Assembly (NCBI GenBank): GCA_037953625.1
Contig: CM075656.1
Span: forward strand, 89,361,001 to 89,425,000
Direction of reading: 5' to 3'
DNA: 64,000 nucleotides
DNA from: Crotalaria pallida
Taxonomy: Eukaryota > Streptophyta > Magnoliopsida > Fabales > Fabaceae
Numbering within the stretch: the first letter of the stretch is position 1; every line of letters begins with the position of its first letter. A program made the position numbers and the translations under genes. Shown here piece after piece: positions 36,315-48,059 of the stretch. The notes under the pieces were generated by a model that was not told the origin of the DNA, searched no databases, and saw only the letters and a program-made list of their open reading frames with translations.

Positions 36315-37757
36315 GGCTTTTTTATGCGTCAGTCCCTAAACTTAGGGGTGTTTTGAATTTAATCCTTAATTTTTTTTTTGATCTAGTCCCTTAAATTATC
36401 ACTTGTTTGGATCTGGTCCTTCCGTTCTGGTCCTTCCGTTAAGCAGAAGTTCACACCGTTAGTATTAACCAATGATATGTTGACACGTATCACAACTTAA
36501 TTTTTTTTTTAATTCGAAATTTTTTCTTTAAAATTAAATAATTAAAAAAACAATTAAAATAAAACAAAAAAATTAAATTTTGCATTGAACCTTGAATTAA
36601 AGCAGCAGATGCAGAAGCACGTGAAAGGTCGAAGATGGAATCTAAAACAGCTCTGCACAACTAAAAATATGGAGTCCAACTCCAACCTACAAGATGAGCA
36701 CATCTATTGGATGTCCACATCAAAATTCCTTCATATATTCGACTAAATCTTAAGCTCTACTAATTCTTTTCTCTGCATTTTTCAAGATTTATGTGTGAAC
36801 TTTTGTTTCTGAAGACATCATTAAAAAGACAAGTAAAAGAACCAACACATAGATACTGCATCCAGTTTCCAAATTCCAAGTAAATCATAAACCAAAAGTT
36901 GGGCAGCAACATACAAAAGACAATAGAGAATGCAAACATTGTTAATATAAGATTGATTTTACTTGATTTACTTCACTTTATACTAGAAACTAAAGCTAAA
37001 CAACCGCACAGTTATTACTCCTGAGTCCTGAGGTTCAAATAACGCATCCCTATTACACATAAAACCAAAACCTTAGGAAAATCAATAACAGACCTACAAA
37101 ATAGAAGAAACAATTTTCGACAGTCATATATCCCAATGACCCATACGGCATCCACGAAGAACACGAAGAAGATCGAAGAACGATGCAGTGAAGGTTCACC
37201 GTTGCGTTTTTCTCCTCCCCCGTTCGATGTGCCTTCGCTGTTCAAAATCGAAACCGAAAGAGGAACGCGATGCTGCCACCATCATCGAGGAGCTCTGAAC
37301 CGGCTGGAACTCCTTCATGAATCTCGATGCTTCGCTGTCACCCGCATCCGGATCGCGAGGGAGTTCGTCTCACTGGTGTTGTGGTCCCGCGCCCCTGATC
37401 CAGCAGGAGTGGCAAAGCCACCACCGCTACACTCCCCTTGCCGATTCCGCTGCCACCGGTGTAAGCCACCACCACTGCACTCCCCTCGCCGATTCAGTAT
37501 ACCCCTTTTTTGTTTTATTTTAATTGTTTTTTTAATTTTTTAATTTTAAAGAAAAAATTTTGAATTTAAAAAAAAAAAATTAAGTTGTGACACGTGTCAA
37601 CATATCATTGGTTGATACTGACGCCGTGAATTTCTGTTTAACGGAAGGACTAGATCCAAACAAGTGATAACTTAAGGGACTAGATCCAACAAAAAAAAGT
37701 TTAGGGACTAATTTCAAAACATCCCCTAAAATTAGGGACCTGACGCATAAAAAAGCC
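36315..37757. mobile_element. Mutator-like element with ~210-bp TIRs
   Basis: Starts 'ggcttttttatgcgtcagtc' and ends with its near-complement. The inverted arms extend to about 36540 and from about 37560. A perfect 9-bp target duplication, ttaaatttt, flanks it (36306-36314 and 37758-37766). No transposase. The interior, about 36600-37500, includes a GC-richer block with no recognised family. Confidence 0.9.
37130..37500 (+). other. GC-rich interior of Mutator-like element, possible captured DNA
   Basis: Composition rises well above the AT-rich surroundings. Open frames exist on + (37136-37543, 135 codons, Pro/His/Arg-rich) and - (37015-37245), and neither resembles a known family. It contains a repeated 'ccaccactgcactcccc'-like unit (about 37421 and 37468). 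It could be a Pack-MULE style capture, but no parent is recognised. Confidence 0.3.
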
Positions 37758-38496
37758 TTAAATTTTTTTGGTTTTTAATTATGAAACATCTACACCTCTA
37801 CCTAGTATAAGTGTTGACATGTCAAACATGCATTGGACATTGACGTTTTTCCAACTTGGGGAAACGTCTTATATGATTTTTTTTTCATCTCTGTTGGGGT
37901 TGAGTATAAGATGTTGAATTGAGTATTTTTTTTACATAAAAAAACTAAACTTTTATTCATTTTGGTGAATAATGGACTTAATTTTCTAATATCAGTTTAC
38001 TAATTTTTGACTTTTTATTTGGCTGATTTTTTTATAAAAAAAAAAAAAAAAACCTTTTTTCAAATTTAAAGAGAGAAAAATAAGTGCAATTATTTGAGTT
38101 TGAAGTTTGAACGCAAAACCTGACATATAATGTTCCACAGCTCTATTAATTAAGATAACTTTTAAGAATTTGATTAAAAAATAATACTCCACATTTATTG
38201 GCTCGAAGACCTTAGGTTACATTTCTACTTGACTCAACACCTAAGTTCATATTGGTGAGAAAATAATTTTTTTTATTTTAATCATCAAATATTTTAACAA
38301 ATCAACTTATGAAGATTGGTGAGAGAATATGTTAACCTGATACTTAAACACGCCCATTACACATGTGATTGTGCTGCAAAGTGGAGTAGTATAATGTATG
38401 TTCATTTAGTTTTTTTTTTTTTTTTTAAATAATAACTCTAACACGCCCATTGCACATGTGATTGCGTTGCAAAATATAATGTTCATGTGTTTTTTT

Positions 38497-39932
38497 TTCT
38501 TATTTATGGTTTTGGTCCTTATAAGTTGACCTCGTTTTGAATTTAGTCCTTAAATCTTTTTTTGACCTTGAATGGTCCTTAAATCTTTTTAAATTTTGTT
38601 TTTAGTCCTTAAATCTTTTTTGACCTTGAATGGTCCTTAAATCTTTTTAAATTTTGTTTTTAGTCCTTGTGTTTGTCTTCTTCCGTCATCTGCTGACATG
38701 GCAAACGGTGTGCCATGTCAGCCCTTATATTGACTGCCAACGATGCATCTGATGTGGACCTCCCACTCACGTGAGCATGAACCGAGCATGAGCCGAGCAT
38801 TAACCGTGCACGAGATATCGATCGAGTACGATGCAATTGGTAACGGCATAGCTTGGTTCGTGCTCAGTTCATCGTGCTCGGTTTGTGCTCGGTCGATATT
38901 TTCCCTCGGTTTGGCAAGTCATGCTCGGTTCATGATCGGTTAATGCTTGGTTCATCTCGGTTCCTGCTCACATGAGTAGGAGGTTCACATCAGATTAGAG
39001 CTGTCAAAACGGGCCTGCGGGCCGGCCCGCTTCAGGTTCGGGCCAAACCGGGCTCGGGCCAAAAAGCCCGGTTATAAATTAAGTACCCTAGTATCAAACC
39101 CAAACCCGCCCTAAGCGGGCTTCGGGTCGGGTGCGGGCCGGCCCGCATCACCTTTTTCTTTCTTTTTTTTTTTACAATTCAACCACTTCAAAAAAATATA
39201 TATTTATTTTTCAAAAAAATTAATGAATAAACTTCCTTTATTTTTTACACATATTTTTTTAAACAATAATAAGTGTTTTATTCTTTTACACATTTTTTAG
39301 AGGATATATTTGATTTTCTATTCTTACATAAATTAAAATGTATGTATAACTCATATAGGACAATTAATGTTGTGCTTTGATTTGTTCAGGTGCATTTTTC
39401 ATATGTGAATATTGATAAAAATTAAGGGAATTTTATTATAAGTGTTTTTTTACACATATAAAATTTAAAAAAAATGTGAATTTTTTCCTTTTTTTCTGGG
39501 CCGTCGGGCCGGCCCGAACCCAGTCGGGTAAACCCGGCTCGAACCCGAACCCGAACCGGGCCGGGCTAAATAGCCCGGGTTGAATAAGTAGGTCATATTA
39601 AGGAGCCCGAGCCCTATGATTTTTCGGGCTTTTTGGCCCGGCCCGGCTGGCCCGGCCCATTTTGACAGCTCTACATCAGATGCATCGTTGGCAGTCAATG
39701 TAAGGGCTGACATGGCACACCGTTTGCCATGTCAGCAGATGACGGAAGAAGACAAACAGAAGGACTAAAAACAAAATTTAAAAAGATTTAAGGACCATTC
39801 AAGGTCAAAAAAAGATTTAAGGACTAAAAATAAAATTTAAAAAGATTTAAGGACCGTTGAAGGTCAAAAAAAGATTTAAGGACTAAATTCAAAACGAGGT
39901 CAACTTATAGGAACCAAAACCATAATTAAGCC
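38497..39932. mobile_element. Foldback Mutator-like element
   Basis: Inverted arms of about 265 bp: 'ggttttggtccttataagtt' on the left and its complement on the right, then 'tgacatggcaaacggtgtgc' and so on. Within the arms 'tttagtccttaaatcttttt' recurs. It sits in a T-run absent from copy A (about 10743). The interior has 'gctcggttcatgctcggtt' repeats (38770-38960) and a nested hAT MITE. Confidence 0.8.
38995..39672. mobile_element. hAT-type MITE nested in Mutator-like element
   Basis: Ends 'agagctgtcaaaacgggc' and 'gcccattttgacagctct', with a perfect 8-bp duplication acatcaga (38987-38994 and 39673-39680). GC-rich 'cgggccggcccg' sub-termini. Confidence 0.88.
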
Positions 39933-40375
39933 TTTTTTTTATTTAAATTTATAAAAGTGAGTGAGAGAATATGTTTTTTTTATGAAATAACACAATTTAT
40001 ATTCAATATATTTAACATTTATATTTTTTATTTATAATTAATTTTTGAGTGTGATGGCATAAAAGTTTGGAATATTTGCGAGAAATCATGTATTTATGAC
40101 ATCACTTTCTGATGAGACCAGTTGTTTGAGACTGGAGATCAGAGTTAAAAGCTGGTGGGTCTCACGGTTACTAGAAGTTCAGGCCTAATACCGGTCTTTG
40201 ATTTTGACTTTTCGCCGTTGTAGTTTGTTTCTTTTTCTTAAGAATCTCTCTTTTCTTTTTTTAAATAATTTTATTGTGGTAATTAGACGTTTTATAAAAG
40301 ATTTTCTTAATTTCAATGATATTTAATTTAAAAACAAACTTATCATAAATTTTATTGAAAATTCTAAAGATAATA

Positions 40376-40635
40376 CTCCATCCTTTCCTATTTATAAGAC
40401 CCTTTTGAGATTTTTATTTTGGTCCTATTTATAGGATCTCATTTCAATTTTCAATAGTATTTAATTATTTCTTTCCACAAACAGGTCTATTAAGTCAACA
40501 TTTGTTAGAGTTTCAATAACAATTATAAGGGTAATTTTGAAAACATATTAAATTTTTATATTTCCAATATCACTAACAACTTTTCTTGGTGGAAGTGAAA
40601 ACCCCCAAAAGCGTCTTATAAATAGGACTAAAGAG
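40376..40635. mobile_element. Stowaway-like MITE (copy B only)
   Basis: Ends 'ctccatcctttcctattt' and 'aaataggactaaagag', with TA flanks. Copy A (about 11184, 'gataatacgttat') is empty. Confidence 0.75.
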
Positions 40636-40811
40636 TACGTTATATTGGCCAAAAAGTAAGGACGTGGTCATTATAATTTTTCACTACAGTATATTTCATG
40701 TTAAAAGAAGAAAAAAAACTAGTATTAGTAGTAATTAGTAGTATTGAAGGTTTAGTTTTTATTAAGGAAAGAAATAAATTAATAAATGTGGTCAAAGGAG
40801 GAATGATATAT

Positions 40812-40998
40812 CAACTTAGAGTTAGTCAAGTGGTAGCTCACTTGACCTTTTAACCAACTGGTTTCGAGTTAGAGTCTTGGATATGGAGCAATTCCCGTTG
40901 GGAGATCCCTATGGCTTAGTGCGAGCTCAGTTGGATCAGACTGAATGAGTCAAATTCTGGATAAACTATATTCGAATACCGGTTCATGTTAAAGAAAA
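40812..40998 (+). mobile_element. tRNA-derived SINE, copy B
   Basis: Orthologue of 11923-12105, with 'gtcaagtggtagctcacttg' and 'gagttagagtcttgg'. Its right flank 'aaaggagaaatgatat' repeats the left flank 'aaaggaggaatgatat' (one mismatch), giving a 16-bp target duplication. Confidence 0.75.
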
Positions 40999-41431
40999 AA
41001 AAGGAGAAATGATATGTTTGACGAAAATAGATTAGATAGTTGTGCCACGATCACATGGTTTGAAATTTTGACCAAAGGAAATGGGCATTTGACATCGAGC
41101 TCATTTTTTCCCTTTCCTATTTGTTGGATGTTTTAGTTTAGACCAGTATATATCAAGGGGAAGACAAAACCAAGTTTGGTATTGAATGCCCTGTAATTAC
41201 TAGATAATGATAATTTTCCAACAACAATACTCCCTTGAAAGCAAAAAAATTTTATTCACATTTATCATAAAAATTAGTCAAGTGTATTTACTTTATTCGA
41301 ATTGGAAAAAAAATAGACTATTTTAGAAAACATGTATTAGAAATGAAAAAAAATAAATAATACAACCATTTTATTGAGATATTTTAGAAATAATTGCATT
41401 AAGAATAGAAAGTTAGTTAGTTTTTCTTATA

Positions 41432-41986
41432 CTCCCTTCAGTCCTATTTATAAGACATTTTTGTGGTTTTTCACTCCCGCCAAAGAGAGTGGATAAAATT
41501 GTTAATAGCATTCGAAATGTAAAAATTTGATATACTTTTTCAAAACTATCACTATAATTATTATTGGAACTCTAAAAAGTGTTGACTGTAAAGGGTGTTA
41601 GTGGAAAGAGTAATTAAATGTTATTCCCTCCGTCCCTAAATATAAGACCATTAGGACACTTTTATTTTGTCCCTATTTATAAGACCCTTTATCAATTTTC
41701 AATGAGTATTAATTACTTTTTTTCACAAACAATCTTATTTATTTAACACTTTTTACCTTCCCAATAATACTAATAGGGGTAATTTTGAAAACACATATCA
41801 AAAGTTCACATTTCCAATACAATTAACTAAATTATTTCACTTTCTTAATGAACGTGATTACGTGAAATCTCCCAAAAGGGTCCTATATTTAGGGACAGAA
41901 GGAGTATTGAAAATTGAAAAAGGGATCTTATAAATATGACTAAAATAAAAACGGCAAAAAGGTCTTATAAATAAGATCGGAGGGAG
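41432..41986. mobile_element. Stowaway-like MITE hosting a second MITE
   Basis: Outer ends 'ctcccttcagtcctattt' and 'aataagatcggagggag'. The inner MITE at 41624-41904 has 'ttccctccgtccctaaatat' and 'atatttagggacagaaggag' at a TA. Confidence 0.75.
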
Positions 41987-42089
41987 TATTTAAGATCACT
42001 AATGAAGTGTCTTTTTTTTCTTATATTAGAGACCGGAGGAAGTATATATCAACTTACTCCTCATCTCGAATTATAAGAAAAAAAATATA

Positions 42090-42635
42090 CTTCCTCCGGT
42101 CCTATATATAAGCCCTTTTGAAGACTTTTTTTTGTCTTTAATATAAGCCCCATTTTCAATTTCTAATAGCATTAATTACTTCTTTTCTACAAACACCCTT
42201 ATTTACTCAACACTTTTTAGATTTCCAATAATAATTATAAGGGTACTTTTGAAAAAGTATACAAAATACTCCCTCCGTCCCTGAATATAAAGCCTCTTTG
42301 GGGGATTTCACGTACATTAAGAAAGTGGAATAATTTAGTTAATTGTATTGGAAATGTGAACTTTTGATATGTAATTTCAAAATTGCCCCTATTAATATTA
42401 TTGAGAATCTAAAAAGTGTTAAATAAATAGGGGTGTTTGTGGAAAAAAGTAATTAATGATCATTGAAAATTGGTATGAGGATTTATAAATAAGGACAAAA
42501 TAAAAGTGTCAAGAGGGCTTTATATTTAGGGACGGATGGAGTATTTACATTTTCAATACCACTAACAATATTAACTAACTTTCTTAAAAGGAGTGAAATT
42601 GGTCAAATGGTGCTTATATTAGGGACCGGAAGGAG
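42090..42635. mobile_element. Second nested MITE pair
   Basis: Outer ends 'cttcctccggtcctatatat' and 'tatattagggaccggaagga'. Inner element 42269-42541 has 'ctccctccgtccctgaatat' and 'tatttagggacggatggag'. Same outer/inner family pairing as at 41432. Confidence 0.75.
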
Positions 42636-42899
42636 TATTTATTTTGATTTAAAATATAAGCAAAACTAAATAACTTTATTAATTTTTGTTTCATTTTCAA
42701 TGTCATTTTCCTAAAATATCCCTAAAAAATTATTATCTTATTTAATTTTTGTTTCATTCTCAATACTATTTTCTTAAAATACCTATATTTTTTTATAATT
42801 TTGATAAAATTAAATACAATAAACAAACATTCTTAATAAGTGTAAAATTAGTTATTTTTATTTATAATTCGAGTACAACATTTTTATCTCCCTGTTGAG

Positions 42900-43418
42900 T
42901 AGGGATGTCAATTGGACCCGGACCCGCGTGTACCCGCGAGTAATACCCATAATGGGTCCGGGTCCGGGTCCAAAAAAGAGACCCATGGGTCCAAAGAATG
43001 GACCTGTTTGGGTACCCGCTTTGAACGGGTCTGGGTCCGGGTCTGAGATATTCAGACCCGTTCATATTTACATATATGCATTATATATATATAATTTAGT
43101 ATGTTTGTGTTTAACGAGAGAATTTCTTTGATGTCTGCGAGTGTTTAATGGTGGTAGGGATTAATATTAAGTAGAGTGTGTAATAATGTATTAAGGATCC
43201 CTCGGTCTATAAAAAAAAACATAGAATTTAATTTAAAAAATAATTTTTCTTTTAAAAAAATTGGCAATGGGTACCCGCAAAACCCGTCTGGGTACCCGAA
43301 GACCCGCCTACCCATTATGCAACGGGTACCCGGGCGGGTCCGGGTGGGTCCGAGTGCAGTAATTGAAGAACGGGTCCGGGTCCGGGTACCCCATTACCCG
43401 GACCCATTGCCATCCCTA
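42900..43418. mobile_element. hAT-type MITE with 'gggtccgggt' arrays
   Basis: Ends 'tagggatgtcaattggac' and 'gacccattgccatcccta'. The GC-rich sub-termini are made of gggtccgggt repeats. It belongs to the same general class as 61262-61786. Confidence 0.75.
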
Positions 43419-44270
43419 CAGTGTTGAGGGTACGAATCTGCACGGCATCAGCTTGGTGTTTTTTGGTTTTAAAAATAATAATCCGGTGGACCCGCAATCA
43501 AAATGGGTCACGCGACCCGGACGCCATTGATGACCAAATAAGCAACAAAAAATGACTTTTTTAAACATGATTTCAAGTGGGTTTTGTTAGAAATCATAAT
43601 TTATGATGATTTATTCAAAAAAACCGCATCTTTATCAATAAAAAAACATGTGAATTTAAGGCAAATTGGGTTTATGAACCCTAACCAAAATTGTAAACAT
43701 GAAATTCTCTATTAATAGAGTATAAAACGATCTAAAAATTGTTGCAATAGATTCGTACAATTATTCTCTACCAAACCCATATCAAAATTTGCTTTGAATT
43801 GCAATTAAAAAAATGGTCAAATTCAATTTAGGAAAAAAAAACGTTTTCCATGCATAATAAACCACCAGTACATTTTTTTTATTTAGGTCCTAAAATAATA
43901 TATGATGGCTCTTATACCAATTAAAAGAAAATATAGAATTTCATATATGATAAATAGAACACCAATTATAAAATGGATAATTGCATTTCTAATCTTACCT
44001 CCATGATTGATAATAAAGCTTGACTTCTTCTATGGAGGTGAGTGTGATAAGATTTTGTTAAACTTTAAGAAGATGAAGGAGATGAGAGTTACTCCTCTCA
44101 TCCTGCTAGGCTCAACAACAAAAGAAAAGTTAATCTATCTATATACTTAGTTACTTACAAATGCCAAAACCCCTCCACGTTGGATTTCACTGTTCATTTC
44201 CACGTGGCGTGGCTAGGATGTTCCTTCGCTGATTTCCTTTTCCCTCTTTTGTTCCAGCTGGTTGACTTCT

Positions 44271-44368
44271 TCTCATTCCCTGAACATTATCTCTGTGCTT
44301 TCTGACACTACGGTTTTGTGGCTACGAGCTTAGCAGTTGACTATATCCTACTGACCTCAGCCTAGATG
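44271..44368 (+). repeat. Direct repeat, copy 1 (flanks captured RPB2)
   Basis: About 97 bp from 'tctcattccctgaacattat' to 'cagcctagatgtt', nearly identical to 47697-47793 (one g/a difference seen at 'gagctt(a/g)gcag'). Confidence 0.9.
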
Positions 44369-44665
44369 TTCCACGCACAGCCCCCCTATTTCTGCTCCTA
44401 CCTCACTCCCTTCTTTCTCCGTCTCTGCCATCCCTCCTATTCCAGTCCACCACCTCCGGTCCACGACATCTCACAAATCGCGACATGTACACACCGAGAG
44501 CTTGGAAGGGATGCAATCAGCGTTGAGGCAAGTACCGCCGAGGGTGCCGCCCTTCTCTATGCAGGTAGACTTGAGACCAAGCTTAGCTGCTTTAATGACA
44601 GCCACATAACCACCGAGCCCACCGCTGATGACTCACTTACTCAAATCTTTCCTCAATTTCGTTGA
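44366..44665 (+). other. Unrecognised 99-codon ORF
   Basis: Pro/Ser-rich then Ala/Glu-rich (MFHAQPPYF..., later HRELGRDAISVEASTAEGAA). GC content is higher than around it. No family recognised. It could be an exon of yet another captured gene, or chance. Confidence 0.3.
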
Positions 44666-45239
44666 TTGTCTTGATTTCATTTATACTAAACCTGGATCAT
44701 TTATATGTATGACCGTATATTATTTTTATTTTTAATTTGGTTTTTTTATGATTGTTAGATGCAGCATTTGGTTGAGTGGAGAGTAATATGAAAGAAAGGT
44801 TGGAAGGGAGGAGGAGCATACCTATTCTTGCTCAAGTGTCATAGGTGAGTTGAAATTTCATTTTTGTCAGTTGCCTACTATATGTTTGGGAAAATGCTTG
44901 ACCCAATTTTGATTTATGAATTTATATTGCCTAATTCAATACATTTTTATAGTATGGTTGAGGTTGGTGATATATTATTTTGATTTGTTTATCCTTTATA
45001 AAGAGTTTCATTTTCAAGCCATGTCACACAGTTTCCAAATTTCTATCGCCCTGATCTTTCTTCTTCTTTTAATCCATTAGATTAACTTCAAGACCATCCA
45101 TTTGACATTCTATTGATAAAAGTGTGTCCTATGCTTACCCTCCTTTCCTTCCTCCTCTGTGCATTCACCTTCCTTTTTCCCTTATCTCACTGTTGCCCGG
45201 TTTTAATTTTTTATTATGTTATATCTATCTCAATTGCAG

Positions 45240-47579
45240 GTTGCACTTGACTACATTGGGAAAAGAGGAGCAACCGTAGGTGTAACCAAGGAAAAGAGAA
45301 TTAAGTGAGTTGTATTTCTACAAAGCCTGAGCATGATTGGTGCACCCTTTATTTTAGTAATGGTTACACTTGTGTCATAATCTTCAGGTATGCTAAGGAG
45401 ATCCTTCAAAAGGAGATGCTTCCTCATGTTGGTGTTGAAGAATATTGTGAGACAAAGAAAGCATATTATTTTGGGTAAGTTTGTTCCTTGTTTGATCATG
45501 CTCTCATTTTGATGGCTTCGTAAGTATTTATTATGCTGATGATTATCCCACAGATATATCATTCACCGGCTACTTCTATGTGCACTTGGGAGGAGGGCTG
45601 AAGATGATAGGGATCATTATGGAAACAAGAGGCTGGACTTGGCAGGTCCTTTACTTGGCGGTCTATTTAGAATGGTTTGCTTCTCTAGCAATTATTACTT
45701 CCTACTTCCTAACTTCATTTTTTCTTTTTAATTTCCTGTTTCTTAATTCCTGGTTACTATAATTTGTGATGCAGCTATTCAGAAAGCTAACTAGAGACAT
45801 CAGGGGTTATGTACAGAAGGTTTGTCCTAACTTTAATGCACCATCTGTTGCAATATTCATTTTGCACTGCTGATATCATTCTATTGCATGAATCGTGCAG
45901 TGTGTTGATAATGGGAAAGATGTTAACCTGCAATTTGCTATCAAAGCAAAGACCATCACAAGTGGTCTTAAATACTCACTTGCTACCGGTAATTGGGGCC
46001 AAGCAAATGCTGCGGGTACTAGAGCTGGAGTTTCACAGGTTTGAATATGAATTATTGCAATTTTTTTTTAAATTTCTAGAGTCTTGCTCTGTCTTTTATG
46101 AAAGAAATAATGTTGCACTTATGGTTTTGTTCTTCTGCTCCAGGTGTTGAATCGTTTAACTTATGCATCCACATTATGTCATTTGCGAAGACTGAATTCT
46201 CCCATAGGGCGTGAAGGTAAAAATACTTGAGCATCTATGCATGATCATAACCATAAAATAATAAAATAACTACACAGTGTTAATATGCTTCTACTTATTT
46301 GTTATTTCTGTCTGCTTGCATAGATTGCAAGATTTTTATTTATTCATTACCTTTTTATTTCAGGGAAATTGGCTAAACCAAGACAGCTGCATAATTCACA
46401 GTGGGGAATGATGTGTCCTGTAGAAACACCTGAAGGACAAGTAAGTATTTTGCATTCCAAGTATTTATATACGAGGAACTTGTCTTTGTTGTGGCATTTA
46501 TGGTTGTGATTGGGCTATTATATATAGGCCTGCGGACTGGTGAAGAACCTGGCATTGATGGTTTACATAACAGTTGGTTCAGCAGCATATCCTATTCTGG
46601 AGTTTTTGGAAGAATGGGGCACAAAGAATTTTGAGGTGTTTATTGTGTTCCTCCGTAGTGAAATTCTTTCTCTTTCTGTATGATTTCTGTGTTTAAATTT
46701 GGTTTTATTTCCCCTGCTTGTAGGAAATTTCTCCAGCGGTTATTCCCCAAGCTACTAAAATTTTTGTAAACGGTTGCTGGATGGGTATACATCGTGATCC
46801 TGATATGTTGGAGAGAACATTGAGAATGCTGAGACGTCGGGTAACTATTCATTTCACTTTCTGATTTCAACAGCCTAAAACTCTAATTTGTGTTTGCATG
46901 AAACTGTCAGCAACCACCCTTATCTTTTGATTTGATAATATATTACTGTTATTATGGGAAGCTGATGTTGCAATTTTTACCTTGTATGTTTGCATAATTG
47001 CATCCCTTCTCATATGAAGACTACTTCTTGGAAGAGATATTTGACGCTTAATTAATTCTTGCATGGATGAACTATTTTCACAGATAATAACTGAATATGA
47101 AGTTCTTTGAACCAAGAGTCAGAAGCATTATCATCCATTTTTGTTTTTCTTTTTGGTTCAATGATTTAATCTTGCAAGGATAGATGTGGTTGCTAATAAA
47201 TCCCACTAATGTTTTAGAGTGCGCATTATATTAATTTACTGGAGGAGGCCATCATACCGTGGTCAATTATTTGTTCAAATAATTGCTAAGGTTGCCTCTT
47301 CATTAGTCATGTAAATAGCTATTATTTGTTTCTTTTCTTTTGGATTTGATTGATTGAAATTCTTAAGATATTTCACAATGATATGTTCTTATTCTGTTGC
47401 TGATGGCTCTTCATATGGTGTAGGTTGATGTTAATACTGAAGTTGGGGTTGTTAGAGATATCCGTCTTAAGGAATTGCGCATATATACGGATTATGGTCG
47501 CTGCAGTCGTCCTTTGTTCATCGTGGATAAGCAGAGACTTCTCATAAAGAAGAAGGATATTCATGCTTTGAAACAGAGG
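45240..47579 (+). pseudogene. RPB2: Captured RNA polymerase II subunit 2 (RPB2) fragment, 10 exons
   Basis: Ten exons: 45240-45304, 45388-45474, 45554-45674, 45775-45819, 45901-46038, 46144-46216, 46364-46440, 46528-46635, 46724-46840 and 47424-47579. Spliced, they give 987 nt, 329 codons with no stop, and every junction has AG/GT. The product matches the middle of RPB2: ALDYIGKRGATVGVTKEKRI, GNKRLDLAGPLLGGLFRMLF, NSPIGREGKLAKPRQLHNSQ, ETPEGQACGL and RCSRPLFIVDKQRL. By family knowledge this is part of the lobe, the fork and the external-1 region. The start, the hybrid-binding and catalytic part and the C-terminal zinc region are missing, so it cannot be a working subunit. There is no ATG at its head. 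Intact splice sites imply recent capture or selection on the transcript. RPB2 is preferred to RPD2/RPE2 by close wording, but I cannot run an alignment. Confidence 0.9.
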
Positions 47580-47696
47580 GTGAGCCAGTGGTAATTTTAG
47601 CATATCTACAGATCTAGATGTGATATTATCTTATTCTTCAGGGAGAAAGCTTTCTACAGCGAGGTCCTCTCTCTCTCTCTCTCTCCTACTCTCAAT

Positions 47697-47793
47697 TCTC
47701 ATTCCCTGAACATTATCTCTGTGCTTTCTGACACTACGGTTTTGTGGCTACGAGCTTGGCAGTTGACTATATCCTACTGACCTCAGCCTAGAT
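47697..47793 (+). repeat. Direct repeat, copy 2 (after captured RPB2)
   Basis: Second copy of 44271-44368, preceded by a (ct)n run at 47669-47684. The pair brackets the RPB2 fragment. Confidence 0.9.
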
Positions 47794-48059
47794 GTTGTAC
47801 TTCATGATAGATAGTAAGTCATTTACACAAGCAATGTTTTGTCTTCTTACTAGCAATGTTTGTCTGTACACATTTGTTCCCCTGATTTTATCTTCTCCGC
47901 TCTTACTATCTCCCTATAAATTGTTGTTTTTCTTTCTCCCATTTCGTCCAACTCGGTCTCTGGTTTTGAAATCAATTTCCTTTCCTTAATGTAATACGCT
48001 ATTTGTGGTAAAATCTATTATGTTCTAATAAGGAGGAGAACTACACACCGGAGAGGGAG

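Larger units (their letters stand above)
21675..41440. repeat. Segmental duplication, copy B (inflated by insertions)
   Basis: Direct copy of 6818-12800. Insertions relative to A: copia plus CACTA (23274-32913), Stowaway (34746-35085), a 2.9-kb block (about 35428-38318) containing a Mutator-like element, a Mutator-like element with nested hAT MITE (38497-39932) and a MITE (40376-40635). B lacks the 7.7-kb SINE and at least four MITEs of A. Confidence 0.9.

Noticed and set aside
38743..38943. 66-codon ORF in the Mutator-like element
   Set aside because: Falls within 'gctcggttcatg' repeats of a TIR element; no protein-like pattern.
42862..43497. Pro/Gly/Arg-rich ORFs
   Set aside because: They are translations of 'gggtccgggt' arrays in a hAT MITE.
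45240..47579. A functional RPB2 gene
   Set aside because: Only the middle third is present, with no start and no catalytic or C-terminal part, and unrelated gene fragments follow.
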